From the NCBI GenBank assembly GCA_011763485.2, contig JAANSK020275602.1, forward strand, positions 1 through 20,948: 20,948 nt of DNA. Direction: 5' to 3'. Under the pieces are notes generated by a model. The model did no database searches and was not told where the DNA came from. It worked only from the letters and a program-made list of their open reading frames with translations. Every line of letters starts with the position of its first letter. Positions within the stretch are counted from its first letter, which is position 1. Below, one piece after another: positions 1 to 9,049 of the stretch. The position numbers and the translations under genes were made by a program. This DNA is from Isoetes engelmannii. Taxonomy: Eukaryota; Streptophyta; Lycopodiopsida; Isoetales; Isoetaceae.

Positions 1-9
1 GCATGAGGG

Positions 10-382
10 CTAACATGCGGCCGCTCCATCTTCATATGCTTAAGCATATTCTTAACCATGCTGCAGCATGATTTTTACTATAAAAGAAACCATGCAACAG
101 TCTTCATGCGGCCGCGACCTACTTACCATGCGGACGCATATATGCAGCCGCGTTTATCCGCTCCAGCGTCCGCAACCTCCAACTTGCTGCCGCGAACTTT
201 CACTTACGCGGACACACTAAACTATTCATATGCGTCCGCATGTGCTCTATCTCTCTTCCTCATCTTGTACTATGCTGCCGCATGATGCAGTTTCGCGGAC
301 GCATCATTTGCTTCCGCATATGCTCTACTTTGCTATAATTTCGCTGTATACGCTTCCGCATTTAATTGAGCATGCGTCCGCG
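10..382. repeat. Degenerate array of short GC-rich near-palindromic motifs
   Basis: An otherwise AT-rich stretch carries about 15 variants of a 10-12 bp motif in both orientations. Examples are ATGCGGCCGC, TGCGGACGCAT, ATGCGTCCGCAT, CTGCCGCAT and GCTTCCGCAT. They are spaced irregularly at roughly 15-40 bp and are often next to TATGCTC or CATATG. Each is an imperfect palindrome around GCGGMCGC. The array runs to the left edge of the window, so its full size is unknown. It does not look like a tandem satellite because spacing and intervening sequence vary. Similar clusters of short direct and inverted motifs are known in subterminal regions of plant CACTA-type DNA transposons, but I see no terminus or transposase, so this is only a suggestion. 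Confidence 0.6.
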
Positions 383-402
383 CCGGAGTTTTTTTTCTGG
401 CC

Positions 403-495
403 AGCGTATAATACTCCCAAAAAACGTATAAAACATGAAAAATATGTTTTTTGGAAAAAAAACGTATAGAATTCTAGCAAAAAACGTACAGAACC
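403..495 (+). repeat. Short spaced repeat AAAAAACGTAYA
   Basis: The pattern A-run plus CGTATA/CGTACA recurs at about 425, 463 and 485, with a related GCGTATAAT at 403. Two copies are followed by AGAA (TATAGAATT, ACAGAACC) and one by AAAC. The spacing is 22-38 bp. No gene is associated with it. Confidence 0.5.
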
Positions 496-1580
496 TATCC
501 CTGAGAAGAACAGTGAACTGCCCCCAAATGCCTTGTCTCCGAAACTTGCACTCTTAAGGTGCAAGGTGCACTATAGATGTTAAATAAATAAATCTTAGGT
601 AAGGAGTTGAATTCTTGGACGTCGCGCCATTCCATAAATCTCCTTGGCCTTGGGCTTCCACTTAAAGCAACTATACAAGGCAAAGCTAATAAGTTGCATT
701 GTTGTGACTCAAACAATACTAAGGCCAGCATGCGGGTAAGTTTGTCTGATAAGGCATACATGTAATCAGGAAAGAGCTTGAGTGCTGAGGCAAAGTCAAT
801 ATGTGTTGCATATTTGATAATTTTGTTCATAATTTTGTAGAAATTTCAAAAGCAAGGAATATAATACATTTTTGGCACTCTAATGCACTTTCTGTTTTTT
901 TAAATATCTGCTTTTCTGAGTCCTTGAAATTACTTCTATTTTTCACACCGAACTAGGGGCCCAAAAAAAGGGTACCAATTTTGACTAGAAGCTAAGCTCA
1001 ATTATTCCCTCAAAAAAGGTACCTAAAATGTCTGAATTGTCACACTTGTCACAAAATTCCCTCGAAAAATGAGTTTTTTTTTGGGAATTTCAGGGAATCT
1101 TTCAAAGATTCCTTTTATAGTGCGTTTCAAGCAAATTAGTGCATTTCAATTCAAACTTTGTTCTTTATATCAATGGTAGTACAGACTCAATCCAAATTTT
1201 CGTGATCGTGTGGAAGCAAAAATACAAAAATTACTCATTGTCGGTTAATATATGAAGTCAAACACTCAGAGTGCGTTAGTCCGATCGTCGTGGTTGGGTG
1301 AAAGCAAGATAGGGTATACATGAATTGGGACATTGCTGCAAGTACCTCTGGATACTCGAAGATGATGATGTAGTTCAGTTTTTGACATCTTGTTGGTATT
1401 AAGAAGTACCTTAGAACATTGTCTAGTTATCACTCTTAAACTTAGCGCAGTTAGTTTTGGATAAGAATGTAACTTAGGTACTTTAATATACGTTTGCGTA
1501 CTTACACATAAGTACCCAAAAAGGTACCTAATAGATAATTTGTTATGTATACACTATCATGTTTTCACCCAATTTTCAAG
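496..1580. other. Spacer without recognisable gene; GTAC-rich cluster
   Basis: I recognise no coding region here. Between about 965 and 1530, GGTACC or GTAC-containing hexamers recur at least eight times (about 970, 1018, 1341, 1405, 1475, 1497, 1511, 1524). Two are in the near-identical context AAAAAGGTACCTAA. If the pol remnant downstream was once a full element, its gag and 5' LTR should lie here, but I could not identify a primer-binding site, protease or gag. Confidence 0.4.
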
Positions 1581-2120
1581 AATAATGGCAAAACCCGTGT
1601 CTATGTGGATTACAAAAAACTCAATGCTGCCACGGAACGTGATTTGGAAGACGTGGCTGGCCACAAAATGTAGTCTTTTATGGATGGTTTTTTCGGATAT
1701 AATCAGATTTTTATTCGACAGGAAGATCAACTCAAGACGACCTTTACAACGCCATGGGGAACTTTTGCCTACGAGGTGGCCCGTCAAAGTCTCCAAGTAC
1801 ATTTCAGTGGATAATGTTACGGGTTTTCTATGACTTCATGTCTTTTGAGCCTTTTCTTTAGGTGTTTCAAGATGATTTTTCAGCATACAACAGCCTGGAC
1901 TCACATCTTTCTAAACTTGAAAGGATTTTTTAACGATGTGCCAAAACGTGGATCAGTTTAAATCCTGAGAAATGCTCCTTTTGTGTCACTTCTGGGGTCT
2001 TGCTAGGCCATGTTGTTAGCCAGCAGGGAATAACCACAGATCCAGCTAAGAATAGTTGTATAATGATGGCTTCAACGGAACATAAAGTGAACAAGAAGCT
2101 TCATGGGCAAGATATATTAC
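1581..2120 (+). pseudogene. Reverse transcriptase remnant of gypsy pol
   Basis: This is the decayed polymerase domain of a Ty3/gypsy pol polyprotein, which copies element RNA into DNA. In frame 3 from 1581 one reads NNGKTRVYVDYKKLNAAT, then after a deletion LEDVAGHKM, a stop, and DGFFGYNQIF, followed by KTTFTTPWGTFAYEV up to about 1793. The usual MPFGL..ATFQ segment is lost in a garbled stretch. Frame 2 resumes at 1862 with FQDDFSAYNS, the catalytic DD box with the usual Tyr position changed. It continues with a TAA at 1931 and then SLNPEKCSF and LLGHVVSQQGITTDP. Both catalytic Asp of the DD box are present, but the domain has two internal losses, a frame change and stops at 1677 and 1931. 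It cannot make a working enzyme. Confidence 0.88.
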
Positions 2121-2730
2121 ATTCAACCTTCATTCCCGATCTTACTCCCGCGGCTGCTCCCTTACACAAGCTAACAGATGATGAACGGTCTTAAAAATGG
2201 TCTTCTACTGCTGATCAAACCTTTGAGAAACTCAAAACACTGGGCACACAGGCCCCCAATCTTACAGCACCAGATTGGGCAAAATCTTTCTATGTACATG
2301 TTGACGTCTCAGGCTTCGCCATTGGTGTTGTTCTAGCCCAACCCTTTTCTGATAAACTTGATAAGCCGGTGCAGTTTGCAAGTCCTATATTGAATGAAAT
2401 TATTCTGCTACTAAACGAGAAGCCCTCAGCTCATTTTTTCTGTAAAAAAAAATCAGACATGACCTCCTGGGTAGCAAAGTAAAATTCTTTGTTGATCACC
2501 AAGCCTTGCTATATCTAGTAAACAAAGTCACACCAACGGTTTGCATTGCACATTGGATCTTACTGCTTCAGGTGTTTGCACCTTTTGAAATTGTGGATAA
2601 CCTAGGAAAGTCTTATACTGTACCAGATTATTTGTCCTGCTTGTAGGACACTGATCCAATAATGGGAACCAATGATTCTTTCCCAGATGCTTCTGTTTTC
2701 CATGTAAAGGAGGTATCCAAGGATGATTAG
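2121..2730 (+). pseudogene. RNase H remnant of gypsy pol
   Basis: This is the RNase H domain, which removes the RNA strand after reverse transcription. Frame 2 reads FIPDLTPAAAPLHKLTDD (about 2139-2192), a TAA, then WSSTADQTFEKLK. It continues with FYVHVDVSGFAIGVVLAQP, the first catalytic Asp region, and PVQFASPILNE. A small deletion near 2397 moves the reading to frame 1, which reads YSATKREALSS, then a TAA at 2443. Next come IRHDLLGSKVKFFVDHQALL, the later catalytic Asp region, and VPDYLSCL, ending at a TAG at 2644. The REAL Glu motif is kept as KREAL. The order and motifs match plant gypsy elements closely. It is broken by the frame change and stops. Confidence 0.85.
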
Positions 2731-3970
2731 TACCATGATCAGATGCAGTTTCAATTATATGGCATCATTCCATCCTTTGGCTTTTATTTGTCAACCGCCA
2801 AGCAATTGGCCAAGCCTGCTCACTTTCTTCAGGAGGCACGTCAACATACCATGATCAAGGATCTCCTTTATAGAGCTGGCAAAGACTAGGTCCTTCGATG
2901 ATGTGTCTTATCGCATGAAATGGAAGATCTTCTTCATCGGGCACACAATGGACCTGGTGGTAGACACTTCACTGGTGATAACACGGCTAAGAAACTTCTC
3001 CTTGCCAGATATTGGTGGCACACAATGTTTTGGGATGCCCATTCTGCTGTTCAAAAATGTGATCCTTGCCAACGAATGGGGCATCCCACTACTAGAGATG
3101 TCTGCCCACTTCAACTGGTTGCCGTGCCCACACCATTTGTTATGTGGGGGATGGATTTTGTTGGTCCCTTTGACCCACCAGCACAACATACCCATGCACG
3201 ATACATCTTAGTCATCACAGATTACACTACCAAATTGGATGAAGCCTGTGCACTTCCTGATAATACGGCCGTCAACACGACCAAGGTCCTGTACAATCAG
3301 ATCATCATTAGATTTGGTTGCCCAGTCGAGCTCGTAAGTGACCGTGGTGCTAACTTCGTGAATCATACCATCCGTACTCTCACCACATATTTGAATTTTC
3401 ATCACCATAAGAGCATGACATATCACCCTCAAGGAAATGGCCAAGCTGAGAGCACCAATAAGACCCTTGTACATATGCTGGAAAAGATATGTGATCCCTC
3501 ACGGCAAGATTGACATGTCAAATTACCAATTGTTCTTTGCGCTTACAATACCAATTATAACGTAGCCACTGGTCAGACACCATTCAAACTTGTATATGGC
3601 CAAGAAGAGGTTCTACCATTCCAATTTCAGTTGCCCATTCTGCAGTTTCAACTGGCTACCACCAAAGATCCTCCAACTGCACTTTTCGAGTGTGTTTATT
3701 AGTTAGGACAATTGGATGAGGTCCACCGTGACGCATATCTTGAAATGACATGATAACAAGCTCCGCAAACTACAACTTCACATTGGGGACCCAGTCTTAT
3801 TGTTTGATTCGTGCTATAAGGTGCACCCTGACAAGCTCAAAATCCGTTGCTTGGGCCCCCATATAATCATGTCAAATCTATACCCCGGTGTGTTCCAGCT
3901 CCACGAACTTGACGGCACAATGATTCCATTCTATGTCAATGGTTTTCGACTCAAGCATTACCATTATGCT
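2731..3970 (+). pseudogene. Integrase remnant of gypsy pol
   Basis: This is the integrase, which inserts element DNA into the host genome. Frame 1 stays aligned from 2401 to about 3741. Visible parts are the HHCC zinc-binding region (RAHNGPGGRHF, then CDPCQRMG), the first catalytic Asp in WGMDFVGPF, the second in VSDRGANF, and the Glu in GNGQAESTNK. The DDE triad is intact within the longest open stretch, 2920-3513. The frame continues past a TGA at 3511, where family members have Trp, into VATGQTPFKLVYGQEEVLP. A frame change near 3741 leads to frame 2, with LHIGDPVLLF, KVHPDKLKIRCLGPH and VNGFRLKHYH (to about 3967), the C-terminal GPY-like region. Stops at 2728, 2887, 2899, 3511, 3700 and 3746 make it a pseudogene. 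Confidence 0.9.
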
Positions 3971-4139
3971 TTCCCTCGGCAACCATCCTCTGTTTCTCCC
4001 TCTGTCGATCTGCAACTCCTCTTTCTCCGTCGCCTTCCGTTGATCATTCTCATGATCCTCCGCAGCATAACCTATTGTACCTGCATCTTTCTTTTGTAAA
4101 TATTTTCTTTCTTGTTCTGTTTTTGCCGGCTTTTCCAAA

Positions 4140-4510
4140 TATCAACGGTTTTTATTCAACAATGATTTCACGAATTTTCTTCACGGATTGTCTCGCGATT
4201 TTTCTCACAGACATGTTTCACGATTCTTTCTCATGCTTTTTCTCACAAAGTTTCTTCACACACTTTTTCACGATCTTTCCTACGATTATTTTCGCGACTT
4301 GTTTCAGTTTTCACGCACAATTTCTTTCACGATATTTTCACGAATTGGTCCAAGATTTTTCTCACGATTTTCTCTCACCCTTTTTCTCATGATTTTCTTC
4401 CCGGTTCTTTTCACGGATCTTTCTACAATTTTTCTCGCAATTTTTTTTTCCCGCTTTTTCCTCACGATTTGTTTCACGATTTTTTCCTTTACACTTTCCC
4501 ACATATTTTT
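4140..4510 (+). repeat. T-rich degenerate repeat of TTTCACGATTTTTC
   Basis: About 15 diverged copies of a 13-17 bp unit close to YTCACGATTTTTC follow each other. Variants include TCGCGATTTTTCTC, TTTCACGATATTTTC, TTCTCATGATTTTC and TTTCACGGATCTTTC. The strand is almost free of A-runs and very T/C-rich. The long open frame here is a by-product of this composition and not a gene. It lies between the pol end and the leader of the second decayed frame, so it may be part of an element's untranslated or LTR region. Confidence 0.65.
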
Positions 4511-4715
4511 TATGACGTCATCTTTTCCACATCTACTTCTTCATGCATCCATATTTTTCTCACCAATATTATTTTCCTACTCTCCTGCCAAATATATTTT
4601 CGAGTCACCTTTTCTACCTCAGCTCCTCCTTTCTTTCTGATGAGTCTCCACGTATCTTCGCCACCTCAGTCCTTGCACGAACAATTGCCCATCATTAATG
4701 CGACTCATCATACCA

Positions 4716-4722
4716 TATAAAT
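4716..4722 (+). promoter_or_regulatory. TATA-like box upstream of the second decayed frame
   Basis: TATAAAT lies 103-109 bp before an ATG in a good plant context (CCACCATGACC, ATG at 4825). A C/T-rich leader of the kind seen in plant 5' untranslated regions lies between them. This arrangement suggests an old promoter, either an internal one or one in an LTR. The assignment is by motif and spacing only. Confidence 0.4.
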
Positions 4723-4824
4723 GCACCCCTTAGGGTTTTTTCCTTACTTCCTTCATCTGCATTTTCAATTCTGGCTTCCGCCCTCATCTCTCATCTTCAC
4801 TCCCTCCTTGCATCTGTGACCACC

Positions 4825-6232
4825 ATGACCAGTCCCAGCACGCCTATTCTAGATCTTCCAGTGGAATTTCACCACAACACCGAACTACAAAGCCTACAGG
4901 AACTTTCATCTGAAGATGTTCGGATTTTCTAAAATGCAAGACCCTTGGAGTTCAACCGCCTCAAGTGGCCTTCACTGCAAGCGGTCCAACTTCAAGAGTT
5001 CGTCAAATACTATCACGTCACGGGACAGGCAATCACCACTAAGGTTGGCGGGGAAACAATTGCTATCACGGGAGCCTTGATCAATAAGACTTTTCAATTT
5101 CAAGCAGTTCAAAGCTCCCTTTCTCCAGATCTGCCAAGCAGGACATCTCCACTTTGCATTCAACGAGCCAGCTATGAGTAAGCATAGGGAGGATGAAGGA
5201 TTTCATTCGGTCACAGAGGAGCCTGAGATCCAACGACCTGACCGAGAGCACACGAGTGATAACATGGATCAGGTAGAAATCAGACCACCCATTAATGAGT
5301 AGAAACATCAACAACAGGACCAGCCACATCAACAACAACAAAATAAGGGTAAGCATATAATTGATCTGGAGGAGTCTTCTCCTTCACATACAAACTTGTT
5401 GTCAGACACGGCTCTGCATCAATTGTTCAAGCAAGGTTCATCTTATTTTTAATGGATACAACAATAGTGGGCTCTGCAACAAATGCGAAACAAAGAGCTT
5501 AAGCTCACATTGCGCGATCAGGAGACCCTGGAACAAGAATCAAATGAATAAACTAAAAAGGAAACTCCAACCGGTCCAGTAGGAGCGCGCGTCGCAAGCC
5601 ACAACACTCACTCAACTCCAAGACCAGCTCATGAATGTGACACATCAGTTTCTTGACTTGCAAGAACAAAAGACTGCAGCAGAGGATGGAGCCAAAAAGC
5701 ACAAAGCTGCATTAGATCATCTGCAACAATAGATAAACACAATGCAGGGCCAGCTCCAGGAAGTAAAGGCTAAACTTACGACGGATGCTGCCCAATATCA
5801 GTATCAAATTTCCATGTACTAACAGAGTGTGAACATACAGTCTGCTCATGTGTCTGAGCTTGAACATCAATTGACCACTCAGGTGGCTGGTTTTCAATCT
5901 CAGATCACCGAGCGGGACTCTTCATGAAAAGAAGCAGAACGCAATTTGACCACGACACTTGCTCAGGTAGAGGAACTCCAAAAGTCCCTCCAGCATAATG
6001 TGCCTATTGAGACTGTACCAAAGGCCATTCACGATGCTCTTCGGGCCAAACACAACAATAAAGGACTGCAAGGAGAAGATCAAGAATCTCGCGGCAAACT
6101 GGGAGCGTGGAATCTCGCGGCAGACTGGGAGCGTGGAATAATGCTATTGTGTTTCCAAAGTTCGGGACTTCTAACTTCATCAAGGATTCCTTGACCTATG
6201 GCTACCATTTTTCAAAAGTGCTACATCCCTAA
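4825..6232 (+). pseudogene. Decayed element ORF with N-terminal globular part and long coiled coil
   Basis: The reading starts at ATG 4825 (MTSPSTPILDLPVEF). In frame 1 it holds FVKYYHVTGQAITTKVGGET and IAITGALINKTFQF. These remind me of the 'putative plant transposon protein' domain found in plant retroelement ORFs, but this is a weak match by eye. A frame change near 5110-5150 leads to frame 2, a Gln-rich, hydrophilic linker. Another near 5520-5545 leads to frame 3, a heptad-like Gln/Leu coiled coil with LTQLQDQLMNV, MQGQLQEVKAKL and VSELEHQLTTQV. A 26-bp duplication at 6084-6135 shifts the frame. The probable end is TAA at 6230, after HFSKVLHP. In-frame stops at 4930, 5300, 5450, 5465, 5549, 5580, 5730, 5820 and 5925 are mostly Gln-to-stop. 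It may be an extra ORF of the upstream gypsy element or the gag-position ORF of another. The function is unknown. Confidence 0.65.
6084..6135 (+). repeat. 26-bp tandem duplication inside the coiled-coil pseudogene
   Basis: GAATCTCGCGGCARACTGGG plus GAGCGTG-type sequence occurs twice back to back (6084-6109 and 6110-6135) with a single A/G difference. Since 26 is not a multiple of three, the duplication shifts the reading frame. Skipping one copy joins the coiled-coil frame to an open tail that ends at 6232. This indicates that the duplication is a later lesion. Confidence 0.8.
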
Positions 6233-6273
6233 ATTCAAATCTAAATGGCAACTGTCATTCGACTACAACCGAT

Positions 6274-6390
6274 GCTTGTAACATCAGCTGGGTAATCCAA
6301 CTTGGGTTGGCTTGTAACATCAGTTGGGTAATCCAACATCAGTTGGCTTGTCTATCCAAATTGGGTAATCTCGATAATCACTTAAACTAA
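6274..6390 (+). repeat. Imperfect 36-bp tandem repeat
   Basis: GCTTGTAACATCAGYTGGGT followed by AATCCAA starts at 6274 and again at 6310. Shortened, rearranged pieces follow (ACATCAGTTGGCTTG, ATCCAAATTGGGTAATC) up to about 6390. It lies just after the end of the decayed frame and has no coding content. Confidence 0.65.
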
Positions 6391-8006
6391 ACCTAAATTA
6401 GGAATACTAAGCATTAATATAAAAGGTAAGGGAGATACGAAAAATTATAAAAGAAAAAGTAGAAGAGTGACATGAGAACAAAAAAAAAAAGGAAAATGGA
6501 AAAAAAAAATACACGAATGACGATAGAAAGTGTGGGGCGTACCTGTATTGGTCGACCAAGAACGATTTGCGATCGATTATAGAGCGCGCAACAGGTCCGC
6601 AAATTGCGAATCAACAGAGGTTAGAACATCACAACTCATTTATATACTGATGATAACCCAATGTGATTCTTACATACTTGCCTTACAAGCCAAGCAATCT
6701 AAACCGACACAAGCTCAAATCGACATAGCTGCCTAGATTTGCATGCCATCGTGATATGTGCATTTGCCAAGCTGGCATTAATCATTTCATTTAGCATTTA
6801 TTACAGACTAGCATTGACAGCTGTAACACCAATTAGCTTTACATATACGTAGCTACTTACCTTGCAAGGCAAGCAATGTAACCTGACATAGATCACATGC
6901 ATGAACATTCACTTAGGCAGAAGCATTCAATGATGTATCAATACTAATTGATGCTTCTGCATATATTTTGTAAAAATCCCTTTAATGCAACTACTGGCTG
7001 CATTTTTTTTTGAACCTGGTTGGCAACACATTTCATGGAATAGATATTAGCCATAGTTAGATTCATGAAGTTAATTCTGGGTATCTTAAAACAAATAAGT
7101 TTATGTCAGTACAAAGACATAGCTGATAACTTCGATTTTCAGAAATCTAATATAGCTCTGGTGTTTACAAACCTTCAAACAACACAGATTTGACGATTCT
7201 CTTCTTTCTTGTATTGGTTTGGTTAAAGGCTGCTCAAGTTGGAATATTAACATTTCATGTGCAAATGTGACATTCAAGATTACACTGGAATGTATTTGGG
7301 AGCTTTGATCTCTTGTCAAAACTACCACATCTGTTATCTGATCAAATCATACTCGAACCAAGCAAGGTGAAACTGAGCAAACTTCAGGATGAGGCATTGA
7401 GGGTTAACCTGATAATTTGTAAGGTATCTTACATGTATCTTTCCGCCATTACCTGTTTGTAATGCCTTATTTCTAGATCCTGTATTATTCTCACAGTAAT
7501 TTTTAGTTTTTATTAAATCAAAAACTCAGGCATACATACTGTAACTATACACGCATACTTGAACACAGAAGAGGAGACCGCAGTTTTATGTAATATCTAA
7601 AGTAATGTGAACATGCCAAAAAAGTTGAGCCATTGCCTAATGGTTTCACGTGATTATGGTATTTGATGGAAAGGCAGCAAGGACAGTCACAATTGAGGGT
7701 TAATGTCTACTAAAGATGCTGCTCCATTATTTTTATGCCTCAACCTCAAGCTGGTAGAAAATCGTCATTGAAAACCTCATACATGTTTTGCAAAGTCAAT
7801 ATCTACAGATCTCATGCGTTACAATAAGCATCAGCTGAAATGTACAAAATATTCTCCAAGTAAAAACCTTTGACATCCCAATGTTAGGGAAGCTTTTCCA
7901 AATCGGCTGTATAAGCTGGTTGAGTTGCTATATCAATTTCACATTAGCTTGCACATTACTGTCAAACAAACTTTTGAATAATCATAAGCAACTGAAGGAC
8001 AACAAG
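6391..8006. other. Non-coding spacer with A-rich tract and a hairpin
   Basis: No gene is recognisable on either strand. Positions 6478-6512 are A-rich. Two loosely similar stretches around 6665 and 6850 share CTTACMT..CAAGCAAT-type sequence. The only clear structure is the inverted repeat at 6917-6960, listed separately. The rest looks like ordinary AT-rich plant intergenic DNA. Confidence 0.5.
6917..6960. repeat. Inverted repeat (14-15 bp arms, 15-base loop)
   Basis: The left arm GCAGAAGCATTCAAT (6917-6931) pairs with the right arm ATTGATGCTTCTGC (6947-6960), with one bulged T and a loop of about 15 bases. It could be the fold of a small transcript or the remains of a small inverted-repeat transposon. 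The arms are too short to decide. Confidence 0.55.
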
Positions 8007-8192
8007 GCCAATACTCCATACACATAAATCTCCTTTCCATGTCACATTCCTGGGTAATAAGTGATTTGAAGACAAAATGCTCATCTATAATCTGGAGAAA
8101 ATGTGCAGACCTAACAGACCAGATTACACAACGCTGGATGTGGAACAGGGCCAATAATTTATATACATAAATGTCCTCTCCATGTCAAATTA
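8007..8192 (+). repeat. Pair of ~43-bp direct repeats, 142 bp apart
   Basis: GGCCAATA followed by YATAYACATAAATSTCCTYT and CCATGTCAMATT occurs at 8007-8050 and again at 8149-8192 with a few substitutions. The sequence between them is unrelated. It is probably an old partial duplication. No coding function is seen. Confidence 0.6.
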
Positions 8193-8399
8193 TGCATTTA
8201 ATAGGCTTAAACAAAGAAGAACGTCATAAGACTGCTACCCAACCAAAAACCTGCTAAGGGAAACATTGCAGAAATCAAGAACACCAGAGATGCAATAACA
8301 TCATAGACTAACAAAACCAAAATACAACAACACAAAAAATCCAAAATATGGCAATCCATTAAAAATAACTCATATATTCAATTATACATGTTCATACAT

Positions 8400-8520
8400 A
8401 TCAGATGATCATCATAGTAGATAGTATCATATCATCATCATAGTAAATAGTATAAAAAATGCTCATACATTTATCTGCTGACCATAATAGATAGAACCAA
8501 AATAGATAGAACCAAAATGT
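8400..8520 (+). repeat. Short tandem repeats (ATCATCATAGTARATAGTAT; ATAGATAGAACCAAA)
   Basis: A 20-bp unit with ATCATCATAGTA is present twice near 8407-8452. A 15-16 bp unit with ATAGATAGAACCAAA occurs twice near 8488-8518. These are simple slippage products just downstream (minus strand) of the small frame at 9049-8555, in what would be its 3' flank. Confidence 0.55.
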
Positions 8521-8554
8521 TGATATCAAAGCTTCATAGAAGACATCAGAAGAT

Positions 8555-9049
8555 TCATATCCCAGCTCCCATAACTGTCCCATCAACAACAACTCCAAGA
8601 CTCTTCAAACATTTCTTGCACCTGCAATACTCATCAACGTCATCTTCTAAAACAAAGCACGCACAATTGCTGTATATAACCGCATTCACACGCTGAACAT
8701 CGCAAGAACCAGAATCACAATTTTCAACATCCACAATTCCATTCATGGCTTCACATGCAACCACATGATCAGCAACAATTGACACATGCAAGTCCACCAA
8801 AGCAATATCTTCAGTACTATCAGACACATAGCCATGCTCATAGCCATTGACCTGTAACTCATCCATGTTAGAAGCATCCACATCCAAAATGCTAGTATCA
8901 CCGACCTCACCATCTATATAATCAGAATTCAACCAACTGTTAACCATTTCCAACTCATCTATCCTAGGCCTTTTAGCCTATGGCATCAAGGCATCGTCAC
9001 CATGATCTATGCCCATTGCTTCACTGAACTTCCTCTTCCGATCACCCAT
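8555..9049 (-). pseudogene. Small acidic Cys-rich nuclear-type protein, one in-frame TAG
   Basis: I do not recognise the family. Reading from ATG 9049 gives MGDRKRKFSEAM, then a TAG at codon 24 (8980-8978), then AKRPRIDELE and an open run to the stop at 8555, 165 codons in all. RKRK and AKRPR flank the stop and together resemble a bipartite nuclear localisation signal. The middle (codons 43-95) is rich in Asp and Glu. The C-terminal half has Cys at about 99, 111, 116, 129, 131, 142, 144 and 147, including CAC and CRCKKC, which could bind zinc. A CAG-to-TAG change in MP-Q-AKRPR would explain the stop. Otherwise translation would start at ATG 8947 (130 aa) and lose the basic N-terminus. The start region has a diverged duplicate upstream. 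It may be a broken host gene or an ORF inside a minus-strand LTR element. Confidence 0.45.

Larger units (their letters stand above)
1581..6232 (+). mobile_element. Decayed Ty3/gypsy LTR retrotransposon remnant (pol plus extra ORF)
   Basis: The order reverse transcriptase, RNase H, integrase on the plus strand is the Ty3/gypsy (Metaviridae) order. It is followed by a T-rich spacer and a second long decayed frame with a coiled coil. The integrase C-terminus ends with a VNGFRLKHYH-type motif and no chromodomain is visible, which favours a plant non-chromovirus lineage. I could not find LTRs, a primer-binding site or a polypurine tract at either end. The limits given are therefore only those of recognisable coding remnants, and the second frame may belong to a neighbouring element instead. 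Confidence 0.7.

Noticed and set aside
495-830. 111-codon minus-strand frame
   Set aside because: No recognisable family, domain or coding context.
4188-4640. 150-codon open frame rich in Phe, Leu and Ser
   Set aside because: It lies within the T-rich TTTCACGATTTTTC repeat. Overlapping frames are also open, and the composition alone explains it.
4825-6232. TAA/TAG read as Gln (alternative genetic code)
   Set aside because: Stops also replace Trp and Arg in the pol remnant, frames are shifted, and the intact zinc-finger gene uses normal stops. Deamination of methylated DNA is simpler.
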